From an uncultured Oscillospiraceae bacterium (GTDB lineage Bacteria; Bacillota; Clostridia; Oscillospirales; Oscillospiraceae): DNA of 64,000 nucleotides. Positions 15,797 through 24,508 of the stretch are shown here, one piece after another. The notes beneath the pieces were generated by a model, which ran no database searches, was not told where the DNA came from, and worked only from the letters and a program-made list of their open reading frames with translations. Numbering within the stretch: the first letter of the stretch is position 1; each line of letters starts with the position of its first letter. The stretch lies in contig CAJTYK010000001.1 in assembly GCA_910584285.1 (NCBI GenBank), positions 130,799-194,798 on the forward strand. Direction: 5' to 3'. Both the position numbers and the translations under genes were made by a program.

Positions 15797-16498
15797 TCAT
15801 TGACGGAAAAGCGCCTGGATCTCCTCCTCGGTTAGTGCTCTCCACCCACCTTTTGGAAGATTCTGGTCTAACACCAGCGGCCCGAACTGCTCCCGTCGGA
15901 GATAGCGCACCGGCTTGCCCCGGGCGGCCAGCATCCGCTTCACCTGATGGTATTTCCCCTCGTGGATGGTGATCCGGGCGCGGCCCGCCCCCAAAAGCTC
16001 CAGCTCTCCGGGCCGGCATACCGTGCCGTCCCCCAGGACGATCCCCGACCGCACCGCCTCCACATCCTCCGGATCCAGCGTCCCGTCCACCTCCACGTAG
16101 TACACCTTGTCCACGTGGCGCTTGGGGGCCAGCAGCCGGTGGGCCAGGGGGCCGTCATTGGTGAGCAGCAGCAGGCCCTCCGTGTCCTTGTCCAGCCGCC
16201 CTGCCGGGAACAGGCCCCGGTTCTGCCACTCCTCCCCCAGCAGATCCAGCACCGTGGCCGCTCCCGGCTCGTCGGTGGACGACACCACCCCCGCCGGCTT
16301 GTTCAGCATCAGGTACACCGGCCCGCTGCCACCGGCGGCCTCCCCGTCCACGGTGAGGCTGGCGGTCTCCTCCACCTTCTGCTCCGGTGCGCGGCACACC
16401 GCACCCTCCACCTGCACTCGACCCGCCCGGATCAGCTCCCGGGCCTCCTTCCGGCTCCACTTCCCTGTGTTGGCCAGCCGCTTGTCCAACCGCTCCAC
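15797..16498 (-). CDS. RsuA/RluB-type rRNA pseudouridine synthase
   Basis: 233 aa. The N-terminal S4 RNA-binding domain (RLDKRLANTGKWSRKEAREL) is followed by the synthase domain with PAGVVSSTDEP and the catalytic Asp motif GRLDKDTEGLLLLTNDG. The C-terminal EGKYHQVKRMLAARGKPV is typical of the RsuA group, which modifies 16S or 23S rRNA in ribosome assembly. The GTG at 16496-16498 is chosen because AAGGAGG lies eight bases before it; the longer ATG form adds 17 unsupported residues. Confidence 0.9.
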   Translation of the reverse strand: MERLDKRLANTGKWSRKEARELIRAGRVQVEGAVCRAPEQKVEETASLTVDGEAAGGSGPVYLMLNKPAGVVSSTDEPGAATVLDLLGEEWQNRGLFPAGRLDKDTEGLLLLTNDGPLAHRLLAPKRHVDKVYYVEVDGTLDPEDVEAVRSGIVLGDGTVCRPGELELLGAGRARITIHEGKYHQVKRMLAARGKPVRYLRREQFGPLVLDQNLPKGGWRALTEEEIQALFRQ

Positions 16499-16605
16499 GC
16501 CGTCCGCCTCCTTCTGACCGCCGCCGGCGCACAGGCCCGACGGTATCATATTATGGGGAATTGCTTCATACTATTTCCTGAGAAACCATGGGAAGGATTG
16601 ATAAC

Positions 16606-17142
16606 ATGATCATCGTCACCGCACGGGTACCAAAGAGACGGCTGCTGGCGGGAGGGATCACCGCCCTTTGCTGCTGCGCGGTGGTGGCCGCCGCCCTTCT
16701 TATCACCCTGGGCGGGCGGGCCGTCGCCGCCTCGGCGGAGGTGAAGCACATCCGCACCAACGATGACCGTCTGGCCTACCTGGGCGGGCTGGGCTGGCAG
16801 GTGTCCCCCCAGCCCATCGCCACCGAGGAGCTGCTCATCCCGGAGGAATTTGACGACAGCTACGCGGGCTACCTCAAGCTCCAGCAGGATCAGGGCTTCG
16901 ATCTGAGCCGATACTGCGGCAAGCGGGTGAAGCGGTACACCTACCAGCTCACCAACTACCCCTCCCAGGCCGAGCCGGTGCAGATCGCCCTGCTGATCTA
17001 CAAGGATAGGGTGGTGGGCGGGCAGATCCAGTCCGCCTCCGGCAGCTTCCTCCACGGGCTGGCCATGCCGGAGGCCGGCGGCAGCGGGGCCCAACCCTCT
17101 GCCTCCCCGTCCCCCGCCCCCGCCTTTGGGGATCTGGTTTAG
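16606..17142 (+). CDS. Membrane-anchored DUF4830-like protein
   Basis: 178 aa. A basic N-terminus and one hydrophobic helix (about 13-40) precede an extracytoplasmic domain of about 120 residues (DDRLAYLGGLGWQVSPQP, EEFDDSYAGYLKLQQDQGFD, RYTYQLTNYP) that resembles DUF4830 proteins of Clostridia, then a Pro/Ser-rich tail. No function is known. The ATG at 16606 is favoured because GGAAGG lies nine bases before it; an ATG at 16588 is possible. It lies alone between the pseudouridine synthase (divergent) and nagA (convergent). Confidence 0.7.
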   Translation: MIIVTARVPKRRLLAGGITALCCCAVVAAALLITLGGRAVAASAEVKHIRTNDDRLAYLGGLGWQVSPQPIATEELLIPEEFDDSYAGYLKLQQDQGFDLSRYCGKRVKRYTYQLTNYPSQAEPVQIALLIYKDRVVGGQIQSASGSFLHGLAMPEAGGSGAQPSASPSPAPAFGDLV

Positions 17143-17194
17143 GGGCCCATCCCTGCGGCGCCTAAAGCCGCCTATCCCGCTTCCCGGTAAAAAA

Positions 17195-17217
17195 GGGGGG
17201 ACGCGCTGCGTCCCCCC
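17195..17217. terminator. Terminator between convergent genes
   Basis: Arms GGGGGGACGC and GCGTCCCCCC around GCT, with AAAAAA before and TGCTACTTTTT after, so it can act for nagA (minus) and for the DUF4830-like gene (plus). Confidence 0.85.
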
Positions 17218-17227
17218 CTGCTACTTT

Positions 17228-18346
17228 TTATACCACCTTTACCCCGTGGAAGAACACGGCCTTCAGCTCCAGATCCGGGCCCAGCACGGCCACGTTGGCC
17301 CGCTTACCCGGCTCCAGGCTGCCCACCCGGTCAAAGATGCCGATGGCCTTGGCGGAGTTCACCGCCGCCGCCCGCACCGCGTCTGCCAGGGGGATACCGA
17401 AGGAGACGGCGGTTTTCATGCACGCCATCAGATCCGTCACCGAGCCGGCAATAGTGCCGTCCGCCAGGGTGGCCAGGGGGCCCTTGACGATGACGTTCTG
17501 GCCGCCCAGGTCGTACTCGCCGTCGGACATGCCGGCGGCCCGCATGGTGTCGGAGATGAGCACCACCCGGTCGGGGCCAAACATCTTGAAGGTGGCCCGC
17601 ACCACGCTGGGGTGGATGTGGATGCCGTCGGAGATGAGCTCCACCCGGCTCCAGGGGGAGTCCAGCGCCGCGCCCACCACGCCGGGGGCCCGGTGGGTGA
17701 AGCCGGGCATGGCGTTAAAGAGGTGGGTGACCTCCCGGGCGCCCGCCCGGAACGCCGCCAGGGCGGTGTCATAGTCCGCGGTGGTGTGGGCCACGGACAC
17801 GTTGACCTCCTCCGCCACCTCCTTGATGAAGTCCAGGGCGCCCGGTTCCTCCGGGGCCACGGACACCAGCTTCACCAGGCCCTCGGACGCCTCCTCCAGC
17901 CGGCGCAGCATGGCCACGTCGGGGGCGTGGAGCCAGTCGCCGTTCTGGGCGCCCTTCTTGGCATAGGACAGGAAGGGCCCCTCCAGATTGACGCCCACCA
18001 GATCCGCACCGGGCTTGCCCGCTTTCTTGTGGGCTGCCGCCGTCTTGCACACCTTGACGAGCTGCTCCTCCAGCAGGGTCATGCCCGCGGGGCAGATCTG
18101 GGTCACGCCCCGGGACAGCTCGTACTCCGCCATGGTCTGGAGGCCGTCCGGGTCGCCGTCGGACAGATCCGCCCCCCGGCAGCCGTGGAAGTGCACGTCC
18201 GTCAGGCCGGGGATCACATAGCACCCCGACGCGTCATAACTCTGAGCGTCCTGGCTGTCCGGGGTGAGCAGGGCGCCGTCAAAGCACACGTCCCGCTCCA
18301 CAAAGCCCCGCTCCAGATCGAATACCTTACCGCCTGTAATCTTCAT
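17228..18346 (-). CDS. nagA: N-acetylglucosamine-6-phosphate deacetylase
   Basis: 372 aa amidohydrolase. It removes acetate from GlcNAc-6-P, the penultimate step of sialic acid and GlcNAc catabolism. Metal and substrate motifs are visible: PGLTDVHFHGCRG, NLEGPF, the VAHTTADYDTALAAF histidine, VTHLFNAMPGFTHR, DGIHIHP and the catalytic Asp in LISDTM. It follows nagB by 10 bp and is the last gene of the sialic acid operon, ending at the terminator 17195-17217. Confidence 0.96.
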   Translation of the reverse strand: MKITGGKVFDLERGFVERDVCFDGALLTPDSQDAQSYDASGCYVIPGLTDVHFHGCRGADLSDGDPDGLQTMAEYELSRGVTQICPAGMTLLEEQLVKVCKTAAAHKKAGKPGADLVGVNLEGPFLSYAKKGAQNGDWLHAPDVAMLRRLEEASEGLVKLVSVAPEEPGALDFIKEVAEEVNVSVAHTTADYDTALAAFRAGAREVTHLFNAMPGFTHRAPGVVGAALDSPWSRVELISDGIHIHPSVVRATFKMFGPDRVVLISDTMRAAGMSDGEYDLGGQNVIVKGPLATLADGTIAGSVTDLMACMKTAVSFGIPLADAVRAAAVNSAKAIGIFDRVGSLEPGKRANVAVLGPDLELKAVFFHGVKVV

Positions 18347-18356
18347 ACGCTGCCCC

Positions 18357-19085
18357 TCACTTCAGGCCGCTGAGGGCCGCCTCGTCGCCGATGATGGTGA
18401 CGTTGGGGTGGAGCTGGAGGATGGAGGCGGGCACATCCGGGGTGACGGGGCCGGCCACGGTCTTGGCCACCGCCTCCGCCTTGTCCGCGCCGCTGGCCAC
18501 CACCAGGATGCTCCGGGCGTGCATGATGGTGCCGATGCCCATGGTGAGGGCCTGCTTGGGCACGTCGTCGGCACTGGCGAAGAAGCGGGCGTTGGCCTCG
18601 ATGGTGCTCTGGGTCAGATCCACCAGATGGGTGGCCACGGGGAAGTGGTCACAGGGCTCGTTGAAGCCGATGTGGCCGTTGCGGCCTAAGCCCAGGAGCT
18701 GGAGGTCGGCGTAGCCCAGGGCCTTCACCACGTCCTCATATCGGGCGCACTCCGCCGCGGCGTCGGGGGTGAGGCCGCTGGGCACGTTGGTGTTCTCGGG
18801 GAGGATGTCCACGTGGTCAAACAGGTTGTGCTGCATGAAGTACCGGTAGCTCTGATCGTGGGTGGGGGCCAGCCCCACGTACTCGTCCAGGTTCACCGAA
18901 TGCACCTGGGCGAAGCTCAGGTCGCCCTGCTTGTGCCACGCCACCAGCTGCTGGTAGGCGCCGATGGGAGTGGAGCCGGTGGCCAGGCCCAGCACACAGT
19001 CCGGCTTGGACACCACCTGGGCGGCGATGATGGCCGCGGCCCGGCGGCTCATGGCGTTGTAATCCTTCTCACAATAAATTCTCAT
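18357..19085 (-). CDS. nagB: Glucosamine-6-phosphate deaminase
   Basis: 242 aa, usual length for the Gram-positive enzyme. It converts GlcN-6-P to fructose-6-P and ammonia. GLATGSTPIGAYQQL binds the sugar phosphate, VNLDEYVGL contains the catalytic Asp, and GLGRNGHIGFNEP is the family signature. The ATG at 19083-19085 follows GAGGTG; an upstream ATG adds eight residues without a ribosome site. It lies between nanA and nagA in the operon. Confidence 0.96.
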   Translation of the reverse strand: MRIYCEKDYNAMSRRAAAIIAAQVVSKPDCVLGLATGSTPIGAYQQLVAWHKQGDLSFAQVHSVNLDEYVGLAPTHDQSYRYFMQHNLFDHVDILPENTNVPSGLTPDAAAECARYEDVVKALGYADLQLLGLGRNGHIGFNEPCDHFPVATHLVDLTQSTIEANARFFASADDVPKQALTMGIGTIMHARSILVVASGADKAEAVAKTVAGPVTPDVPASILQLHPNVTIIGDEAALSGLK

Positions 19086-19130
19086 AGCAAAACACCTCAA
19101 GCATATCATATTGCGTTTGCGGCACGGTTA

Positions 19131-20039
19131 TCAGCAGTATTTCTGAATGGCGGCGGCGATCATGTCCGCGCTCTCCTTCACCACGGCCTCGTCCCCCGGG
19201 GCCAGCTCCAGCAGCGGAGCGCGGACGCTGCCCGCGTCCGGGCCGCCCTGGAGGCGGATGATCTCCTTGATCACGGCGTACATATTGCCCGTGGCGGAGC
19301 ACATCTTATAGATGATGCGGCAGCACTCGTTCTGGATCTGGCGGCCCTGCTCCAGCTTGCCCTCGTGGAACAGGCGGAAAATGGCCAGGTACAGCTCGGG
19401 CATGGCGGCGTAGGTGCCGCCGATGCCGCCGGTGGCCCCGGCGGCCAGGCCGGACAGCAGCTGCTCGTCGGGCCCGTTGAACACCACGGCCCCCTCATCC
19501 TTCCACATCTGGATGTCCTGCACCGGCATGGAGGAGTTCTTCACACCGATGACCCGGGGATTCTTCAGCATCTCCTTCAGCAGGGGCACCGTCAGGGCCA
19601 CCCCGGCCAGCTGGGGGATGTTGTAGATCACGAAATCGGTGTCCGGCGCGGCGGCGGAGATGTCGTTCCAGTACTTGGCAATACCGGCGGGGGGCAGGTG
19701 GAAGTAGATGGGCGGAATGGCGGCGATGGCGTCTACGCCCAGGGACTGGGCATGGGCGGCCAGCTCCCGGCTGTCCGCAGTGTTGTTGCAGGCCACGTGG
19801 GCGATGACGGTGAGATCCTTGCCCACCTCAGCCATCACGTTCTCCAGCACCAGCTTGCGCTCGGCCACGCCCTGATAGATGCACTCGCCGGAGGATCCGC
19901 CCACATACAGGCCCTTGACGCCCTTGTCCTTCAGGTAGCGGGCCATGGCCCGGACGCCCTCGGGGCTGATCTGCCCGTCCTTGTCATAGCAGGCGTAAAA
20001 TGCGGGGATGATGCCGGCGTACTTGGTATAGTCTTTCAT
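19131..20039 (-). CDS. nanA: N-acetylneuraminate lyase
   Basis: 302 aa TIM-barrel aldolase of the DapA/NanA family. It cleaves sialic acid to ManNAc and pyruvate. VGGSSGE is the carboxylate-binding loop, YNIPQLAGVAL contains the catalytic Tyr, and the Schiff-base Lys is in VIGVKNSS. NanA rather than dihydrodipicolinate synthase is favoured by the GSSGE form of the loop and by its neighbours (importer, epimerase, nagA, nagB). ATG preceded by AAGGAG. Confidence 0.92.
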   Translation of the reverse strand: MKDYTKYAGIIPAFYACYDKDGQISPEGVRAMARYLKDKGVKGLYVGGSSGECIYQGVAERKLVLENVMAEVGKDLTVIAHVACNNTADSRELAAHAQSLGVDAIAAIPPIYFHLPPAGIAKYWNDISAAAPDTDFVIYNIPQLAGVALTVPLLKEMLKNPRVIGVKNSSMPVQDIQMWKDEGAVVFNGPDEQLLSGLAAGATGGIGGTYAAMPELYLAIFRLFHEGKLEQGRQIQNECCRIIYKMCSATGNMYAVIKEIIRLQGGPDAGSVRAPLLELAPGDEAVVKESADMIAAAIQKYC

Positions 20040-20139
20040 AGTTGCTCACTCCTTACTCATAATTGGTTGGGCAATCCCGCGCCAGCCGCGTGGACGGCGC
20101 GGGATCGCGGAACTTCACAGGGTCGTTGGGAAGGGAAAC

Positions 20140-21075
20140 TCAGCCCTTCACCGCACCCATGGTGATGCCCTGGGTGAAATACTTCTGGAAGATCAGGAAC
20201 ACAATGATGATGGGAAGCGCCGCCAGAGCCGCGCCTGCCATCAGCAGACCCATGTTGATCGAGGTCTCCGCCTGGAGGGTGGCCACGCCCAGGGGCATGG
20301 TGTAGTTGGCCCCGGAGGTGAGCATGATCAGCTGCATAAAATAGTCGTTCCAGCAGTTGATGAAGGTGAAGATGGCCAGCGCGCCGATACCCGGCTTGAC
20401 CATGGGCAGCACGATGGTGCCAAAGGTGCGCACCTCGCTGGAGCCGTCCACCCGGGCGGCCTCCAGGATCTCGCCGGGGATGCTCTCGGAGAACTGCTTC
20501 ATGAGGAACACGCCGAAGGGCCAGCCTACCGTGGGGAAGATGACCGCCCACAGGGTATCGGTGAATTTGAGGAAATTCATCTCCTTGAGCAGGGGGATCA
20601 GGATCACCTGCTTGGGCAGCGCCATGGCACAGATGATCAAGCCGAACAGGATGGCCCGGCCGCGGAAGCGCTTCTTAGCCAGGGCATAGCCCGCCATGGC
20701 GGCAGTGATGCAGGTCAGACCCATGGCGGCGGCGGCCATGAACACCGCGTTGATCAACCACCGGAAGGCCGCCGGCACAACGGGGCCGGCGGAAAACACC
20801 AGCGGCTCATGCTTCTCGGTGAACCACTGGCTGAAGGGGACGTGCAGCTCCCACAGGGGGGCGCTGCGCTTGGCCAGCAACTCGTCAAAGTTTGTCATGA
20901 CCCACTCGCTGGGCCACCAAACGGGCTTTGTGGCGTAGATATCGGCGCCGGGCTTGAACGCGCCGGTGACGATCCAGTACAGGGGGAAGACGAACAGGAA
21001 CGCCAGAATGACCAGGATGATCACGGAAATGACCTTATATACCGTTGCTCTCGGGCCCACGTTATTGGTTTTCAT
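20140..21075 (-). CDS. Carbohydrate ABC transporter permease (MalG-type)
   Basis: 311 aa with six predicted membrane helices. The EAA loop is EAARVDGSSEVRTFGTIVLPMVKPG, split here by context: EAARVDGSSEVRTFGTIV precedes the helix. CUT1-type inner membrane subunit. In this operon it most likely imports sialic acid, like other SAT-type ABC systems. A 74-residue extracellular loop after helix 1 (TKPVWWPSEWVMTNFDEL to VVPAAFRWL) is longer than common MalG loops. It lies 15 bp after the partner permease. Confidence 0.9.
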   Translation of the reverse strand: MKTNNVGPRATVYKVISVIILVILAFLFVFPLYWIVTGAFKPGADIYATKPVWWPSEWVMTNFDELLAKRSAPLWELHVPFSQWFTEKHEPLVFSAGPVVPAAFRWLINAVFMAAAAMGLTCITAAMAGYALAKKRFRGRAILFGLIICAMALPKQVILIPLLKEMNFLKFTDTLWAVIFPTVGWPFGVFLMKQFSESIPGEILEAARVDGSSEVRTFGTIVLPMVKPGIGALAIFTFINCWNDYFMQLIMLTSGANYTMPLGVATLQAETSINMGLLMAGAALAALPIIIVFLIFQKYFTQGITMGAVKG

Positions 21076-21090
21076 AGTCTCTCCCCTCCC

Positions 21091-22002
21091 TTACTTTTCT
21101 TTCGCCAGACGGAACTGCAGGGCGGACAGGATGCCGATAAAGATGGCCAGCACCACGCCCATGGCGTTGGCGTAGCCGAAGTGGCCGGCCTGCTGGGTCA
21201 GCTTGAAGGCGGTGTAGTAGATATAATACATCACCGTCTGGGTGCCGGAGCCGCCCTGGGTCAGCAGCTGGATCAGCGCGAAGCACTGGAAGGAGTTGAT
21301 GGTGGTGATCACCAGGATATACAGGGTGGTGGGCATCATCTGGGCCCACTTGATCTTCCAGAACACCTGCAGGTCGGTGGCGCCGTCCACCTTGGCCGCC
21401 TCCACCAGGCCCTGATCCACATTTCCCAGGGCGGAGACGTACAGGACGATGGGCTGGCCCACGGAGGTGGTGAACAGGATCAGGATAATGCACCACAGGG
21501 CCCACTTGCTGTCCCCCAGGAAGTTGATGTTCTTCTCAATCAGCCCCGCGCCCTTGAGGGCGGTGTTGATAATGCCGGTGTAGTTGTCGAACATCCACTT
21601 CCACACCACGGTGACCGCCACGGAGCCGGTAACCACAGGCAGGTAGAAGATGCAGCGGAAGGCGGACAGCACTGGCCCGCTGAGCTTATAGATGACGGAG
21701 GAGACCCAGAGGGAAAACGCGCACACCGTGGGGACGCTGACGATCACGATGACAAAGGTGTTGCGCAGGGCCTCAAGGAACACCTTGTCCTGGAACAGCT
21801 TAACAAAGTTGGTGAAGCCCACGAACTGGGTGGCGGCCTGCTGGTGCATGGTGGCGTCCGTCAGGCTGTAGCCGATGCAGATAAACATGGGGATCACCAC
21901 GAAGCCCAGGAAGAAGATCAGGCTGGGCAGCATAAACAGATACCCGGCGATATCCTCCCTGCGCTGGAGGGCGCGGCTCATGGTCTGTTTGTTTTTGGCC
22001 AA
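21091..22002 (-). CDS. Carbohydrate ABC transporter permease (MalF-type)
   Basis: 303 aa, six predicted helices, EAA loop VEAAKVDGATDLQVFWKIK. Pairs with the next permease as the CUT1 channel. The start proposed is a TTG at 22000-22002, nine bases after AGGAG; the more upstream in-frame TTG abuts the ribosome site and is unlikely. No ATP-binding subunit is encoded in the cluster, so a shared multi-sugar ATPase encoded elsewhere is inferred, as is common for CUT1 importers. Confidence 0.88.
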   Translation of the reverse strand: MAKNKQTMSRALQRREDIAGYLFMLPSLIFFLGFVVIPMFICIGYSLTDATMHQQAATQFVGFTNFVKLFQDKVFLEALRNTFVIVIVSVPTVCAFSLWVSSVIYKLSGPVLSAFRCIFYLPVVTGSVAVTVVWKWMFDNYTGIINTALKGAGLIEKNINFLGDSKWALWCIILILFTTSVGQPIVLYVSALGNVDQGLVEAAKVDGATDLQVFWKIKWAQMMPTTLYILVITTINSFQCFALIQLLTQGGSGTQTVMYYIYYTAFKLTQQAGHFGYANAMGVVLAIFIGILSALQFRLAKEK

Positions 22003-22040
22003 TGATGACAACTCCTCTCTCGCATAGTTCGGGAATAAAA

Positions 22041-22078
22041 GCGCCCCTTTCCCGCGCGTTGCCGCAGGAAAGGGGCGC
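22041..22078 (-). terminator. Intra-operon hairpin (leaky terminator) after the binding-protein gene
   Basis: Arms GCGCCCCTTTCC and GGAAAGGGGCGC pair over 12 bp, and the minus-strand transcript continues TTTTATT. It separates the binding-protein gene from the permease genes and should give more binding protein than permease. Confidence 0.75.
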
Positions 22079-22115
22079 GCATGACCCTTGAGATTTTACC
22101 AGGGGAGCCGGCGGA

Positions 22116-23495
22116 TTAGCCGCCGATGGCCTCCTTGGCGTACTGCGCCACGACCTCGGCCACATCGGCGCCCTCGCCCACCTTCTGGAGCATGGTCCAC
22201 CAGGAGGTACGGGCCTGGGCCCAGTTGGTGGTGACCTGGTAGTAGTCACCCAGCATGGGCATCAGCACGTTGTACTCAGCCATGATCTCGTTGTCCGCCC
22301 AGATGTTGGACAGATCGGTGCCCTCGCCAGCCTTGGTGCGAACGGCGAAGTAGTTAGCGGTCTTCACGGCGTCCACAGTGTGCTCGCTGTCGCACATAAA
22401 CTTGATGAACTCCTTGGCGGCGGCGATGCGGCCGGCGTCCTTGCTGTCAAAGATGCCGAAGCCCCAGATGCCGCCCTGCAGCTTAGCGGTGCCGTCCTCA
22501 GAGGGGAAGGCCATGAACTCGATGTCGTCGCCAGTGACGGTCTTCTCAGCGCCGGTGTTGGCGCCGTTGGGGTTGAGCTGCTGGGCGATGTTCCAGCAGA
22601 AGGCCATCTTCAGCACGCCCTGATAGAACTTGGCGATCTCGTCGCCGCCGGCCAGGGAGGCGTCAAAGGCGATGCCGTCCATGTCGCGCAGCTGCTCCAG
22701 AGCCTTGACGTTCAGGGGGTCGTCCCAGGTGTAGGCGGTGTGCTCGGCGTTGGTGAAGGTGCCGCCGTAGAGGTTGTTCACCAGGGCACGGGTGCCCTGG
22801 TCGCCGCCCTGCCCGGCGCAGTAGACGGCGCCGACGGTCTCACCGTACTTGGCATACAGGGCCTCCACGGCCTTGATGAAGTTCTCGGTGGTCCAGGTGT
22901 GCTTCTCCAGGTCTACGTACTCCAGAGCGCCGGCCTCCTCAAAGGCGGTCTTGTTGATGGCCATGCAGTGGGCGGTCATAACCAGGGGGTACTCGTAGAT
23001 AGCGCCGCTGGTGTGGGTGCAGGCGTTCATGACGCCCTCGCTCACCGCGTTGATCTCGGCCTTGTCATTGGCGTCAAACAGGTCGCTCAGATCCACCATG
23101 TGGCCGTTGTCGCCCCAGTTGGCAACCAGGCGCTCGGGGCCTTCCATAATCAGGTCGGGGGCGCCGCCGCCGGACAGGGCGGAGTTGACCTTGTCGTCGC
23201 CGTCGGCGTAGGCCAGGTACTCCACAGTGACCTTGATGCCGGTGGCCTCGGTGAAGGCGTCGGTCATCTTCTTGACCTCAGCCTCCTGGCCCCAGTTGCC
23301 GATGGGGTAAGTCCAGAGGGTAATGGCGTCGGCCATGTCGGTGCCGGGATCGGGCGCATCAGTCTGGGTGGTGGCGGGCTCCTTGGTGGGATCGGGGGCC
23401 TTGGTGGGGTCGGGCGTGCCGCTGGAACAAGCGGCCAGCGCCAGAACCATGCATAGCGCCAGCACCAGGGCCAGAACCTTGCGAATCGTCTTCAT
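22116..23495 (-). CDS. Solute-binding lipoprotein of the sialic acid ABC importer
   Basis: 459 aa. A lipoprotein signal (KVLALVLALCMVLALAACSS, lipid Cys near residue 23) is followed by a Thr/Pro/Asp linker and a type 1 extracellular sugar-binding fold (DAITLWTYPIGNWGQEAEV, MADGDDK-like and AGQGGDQGTRALVNNLYGG segments). The role in sialic acid capture is inferred from the gene cluster, not from residues. It has its own strong promoter at 23557-23585 and a hairpin after it, consistent with high expression. Confidence 0.88.
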   Translation of the reverse strand: MKTIRKVLALVLALCMVLALAACSSGTPDPTKAPDPTKEPATTQTDAPDPGTDMADAITLWTYPIGNWGQEAEVKKMTDAFTEATGIKVTVEYLAYADGDDKVNSALSGGGAPDLIMEGPERLVANWGDNGHMVDLSDLFDANDKAEINAVSEGVMNACTHTSGAIYEYPLVMTAHCMAINKTAFEEAGALEYVDLEKHTWTTENFIKAVEALYAKYGETVGAVYCAGQGGDQGTRALVNNLYGGTFTNAEHTAYTWDDPLNVKALEQLRDMDGIAFDASLAGGDEIAKFYQGVLKMAFCWNIAQQLNPNGANTGAEKTVTGDDIEFMAFPSEDGTAKLQGGIWGFGIFDSKDAGRIAAAKEFIKFMCDSEHTVDAVKTANYFAVRTKAGEGTDLSNIWADNEIMAEYNVLMPMLGDYYQVTTNWAQARTSWWTMLQKVGEGADVAEVVAQYAKEAIGG

Positions 23496-23556
23496 TCTGT
23501 GTTCCTCCTCATATTTAATAATTCTCCGCCTGCCAACACCGCAGGCTCTTGTTCAG

Positions 23557-23585
23557 ATTGTATAATCTTTCCTTCTGTTTGTCAA
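23557..23585 (-). promoter_or_regulatory. Promoter of the binding-protein/permease/nan-nag operon
   Basis: Minus-strand TTGACA (23580-23585), 17 bp, TACAAT (23557-23562), inside the gap between the RpiR gene and the binding-protein gene. Confidence 0.85.
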
Positions 23586-23593
23586 TAGTATTT

Positions 23594-23635
23594 GAAAATA
23601 ATTTCGCAAATTTTATTTTGCGGGAAAATATTTTC
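23594..23635. promoter_or_regulatory. Candidate RpiR operators upstream of the binding-protein promoter
   Basis: GAAAATAATTTC at 23594-23605 and the perfect palindrome GAAAATATTTTC at 23624-23635 lie upstream of the -35 box, with an inverted CGCAAA/TTTGCG pair between them. The same palindrome recurs at 25800-25812 at the same offset from the other promoter of the cluster. Assignment to the local RpiR regulator is inference. Confidence 0.6.
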
Positions 23636-23643
23636 GTTCCGCC

Positions 23644-24498
23644 TCACAGATGCTTGTCCGCCAGGGCGTCCGCCACCTGCTTGCGCCGCTCCCGACAGGT
23701 CTCCATGTCCCGGCGGCACACCTCGTTGAACAGCACGTCGATGAGGTAGAGCTGGCCCATCCGGGCGGCCACCGAGCCCATTTGAAGGGGGCCCTCCCGG
23801 GCGCCGCACTCCAGCACCACGTCGGCACAGGCCGCGCCGGGGGATTTGGGGAAGCGGGTGATGAGGATGGTCTTGGCCCCCCGCTCCTGGACGATTTTCA
23901 TCACGTCCACCACGTCCCGGGTGGAGCCGGAATAGGAGAAGTACACCACCACGTCCCGCTGGGTGAGCAGGGCGCAGCGGATGGCCTGGAAGTGGGAGTC
24001 CTCCACGGCGTAGAAGTTGGGCAGGGCCGTGGAGAACAGGTGGGCCGCCTCCTGGGCCAGCACCATGGAGCCGCCCAGCCCCATGCACAGCACCCGGTCG
24101 GCGGACAGAATCAGATCCGCTGCCCGGGTCACCGCCCCGGGATTGATGAGGGACAGGGTCTGGGTGATGGCGTCCACATCGGCGGCGTAGATCTTCTGGC
24201 ACATATCGCCCAGGCTGTCCTCGGCCTGGATCTCGCCATACAGGGGGCTCATGGGCCGCTGGGCGGAGCCGGAACCCGCCACCGCCAGCTTGAAGGCGCT
24301 GTAGCCCTTGTAGCCCAGACGGCGGCAGAAGCGGGAGACGGTGGCCTCCGCCACGTCCGCCACCTCCGCCATCTCGGAGATGGACATATACTGGCACTCC
24401 TGACGCTGAAGGAGCATATAGTCCGCGATCTTCTTCTCCGCGCTGGTGAGCTGATAATATTCCCGGTTGATTCTGGTGAATACGTCGCCGTAAGGCAT
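23644..24498 (-). CDS. RpiR/MurR family transcriptional regulator
   Basis: 284 aa. The N-terminal HTH_6 domain (SAEKKIADYMLLQRQ, EVADVAEATVSRFCRRLGYK) is followed by a SIS sugar-phosphate-binding domain (VLCMGLGGSMVLAQEAAHLF; YFSYSGSTRDVVDVMKI). Regulators of this kind (NanR-type) sense amino-sugar phosphates and control sialic acid genes. Here it lies in the middle of the cluster, after the AGE epimerase (10 bp). The palindromes at 23594-23635 and 25800-25812 are its likely targets; their location upstream of the -35 boxes leans toward activation. Confidence 0.9.
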   Translation of the reverse strand: MPYGDVFTRINREYYQLTSAEKKIADYMLLQRQECQYMSISEMAEVADVAEATVSRFCRRLGYKGYSAFKLAVAGSGSAQRPMSPLYGEIQAEDSLGDMCQKIYAADVDAITQTLSLINPGAVTRAADLILSADRVLCMGLGGSMVLAQEAAHLFSTALPNFYAVEDSHFQAIRCALLTQRDVVVYFSYSGSTRDVVDVMKIVQERGAKTILITRFPKSPGAACADVVLECGAREGPLQMGSVAARMGQLYLIDVLFNEVCRRDMETCRERRKQVADALADKHL

Positions 24499-24508
24499 AC
24501 CGGCCCCC

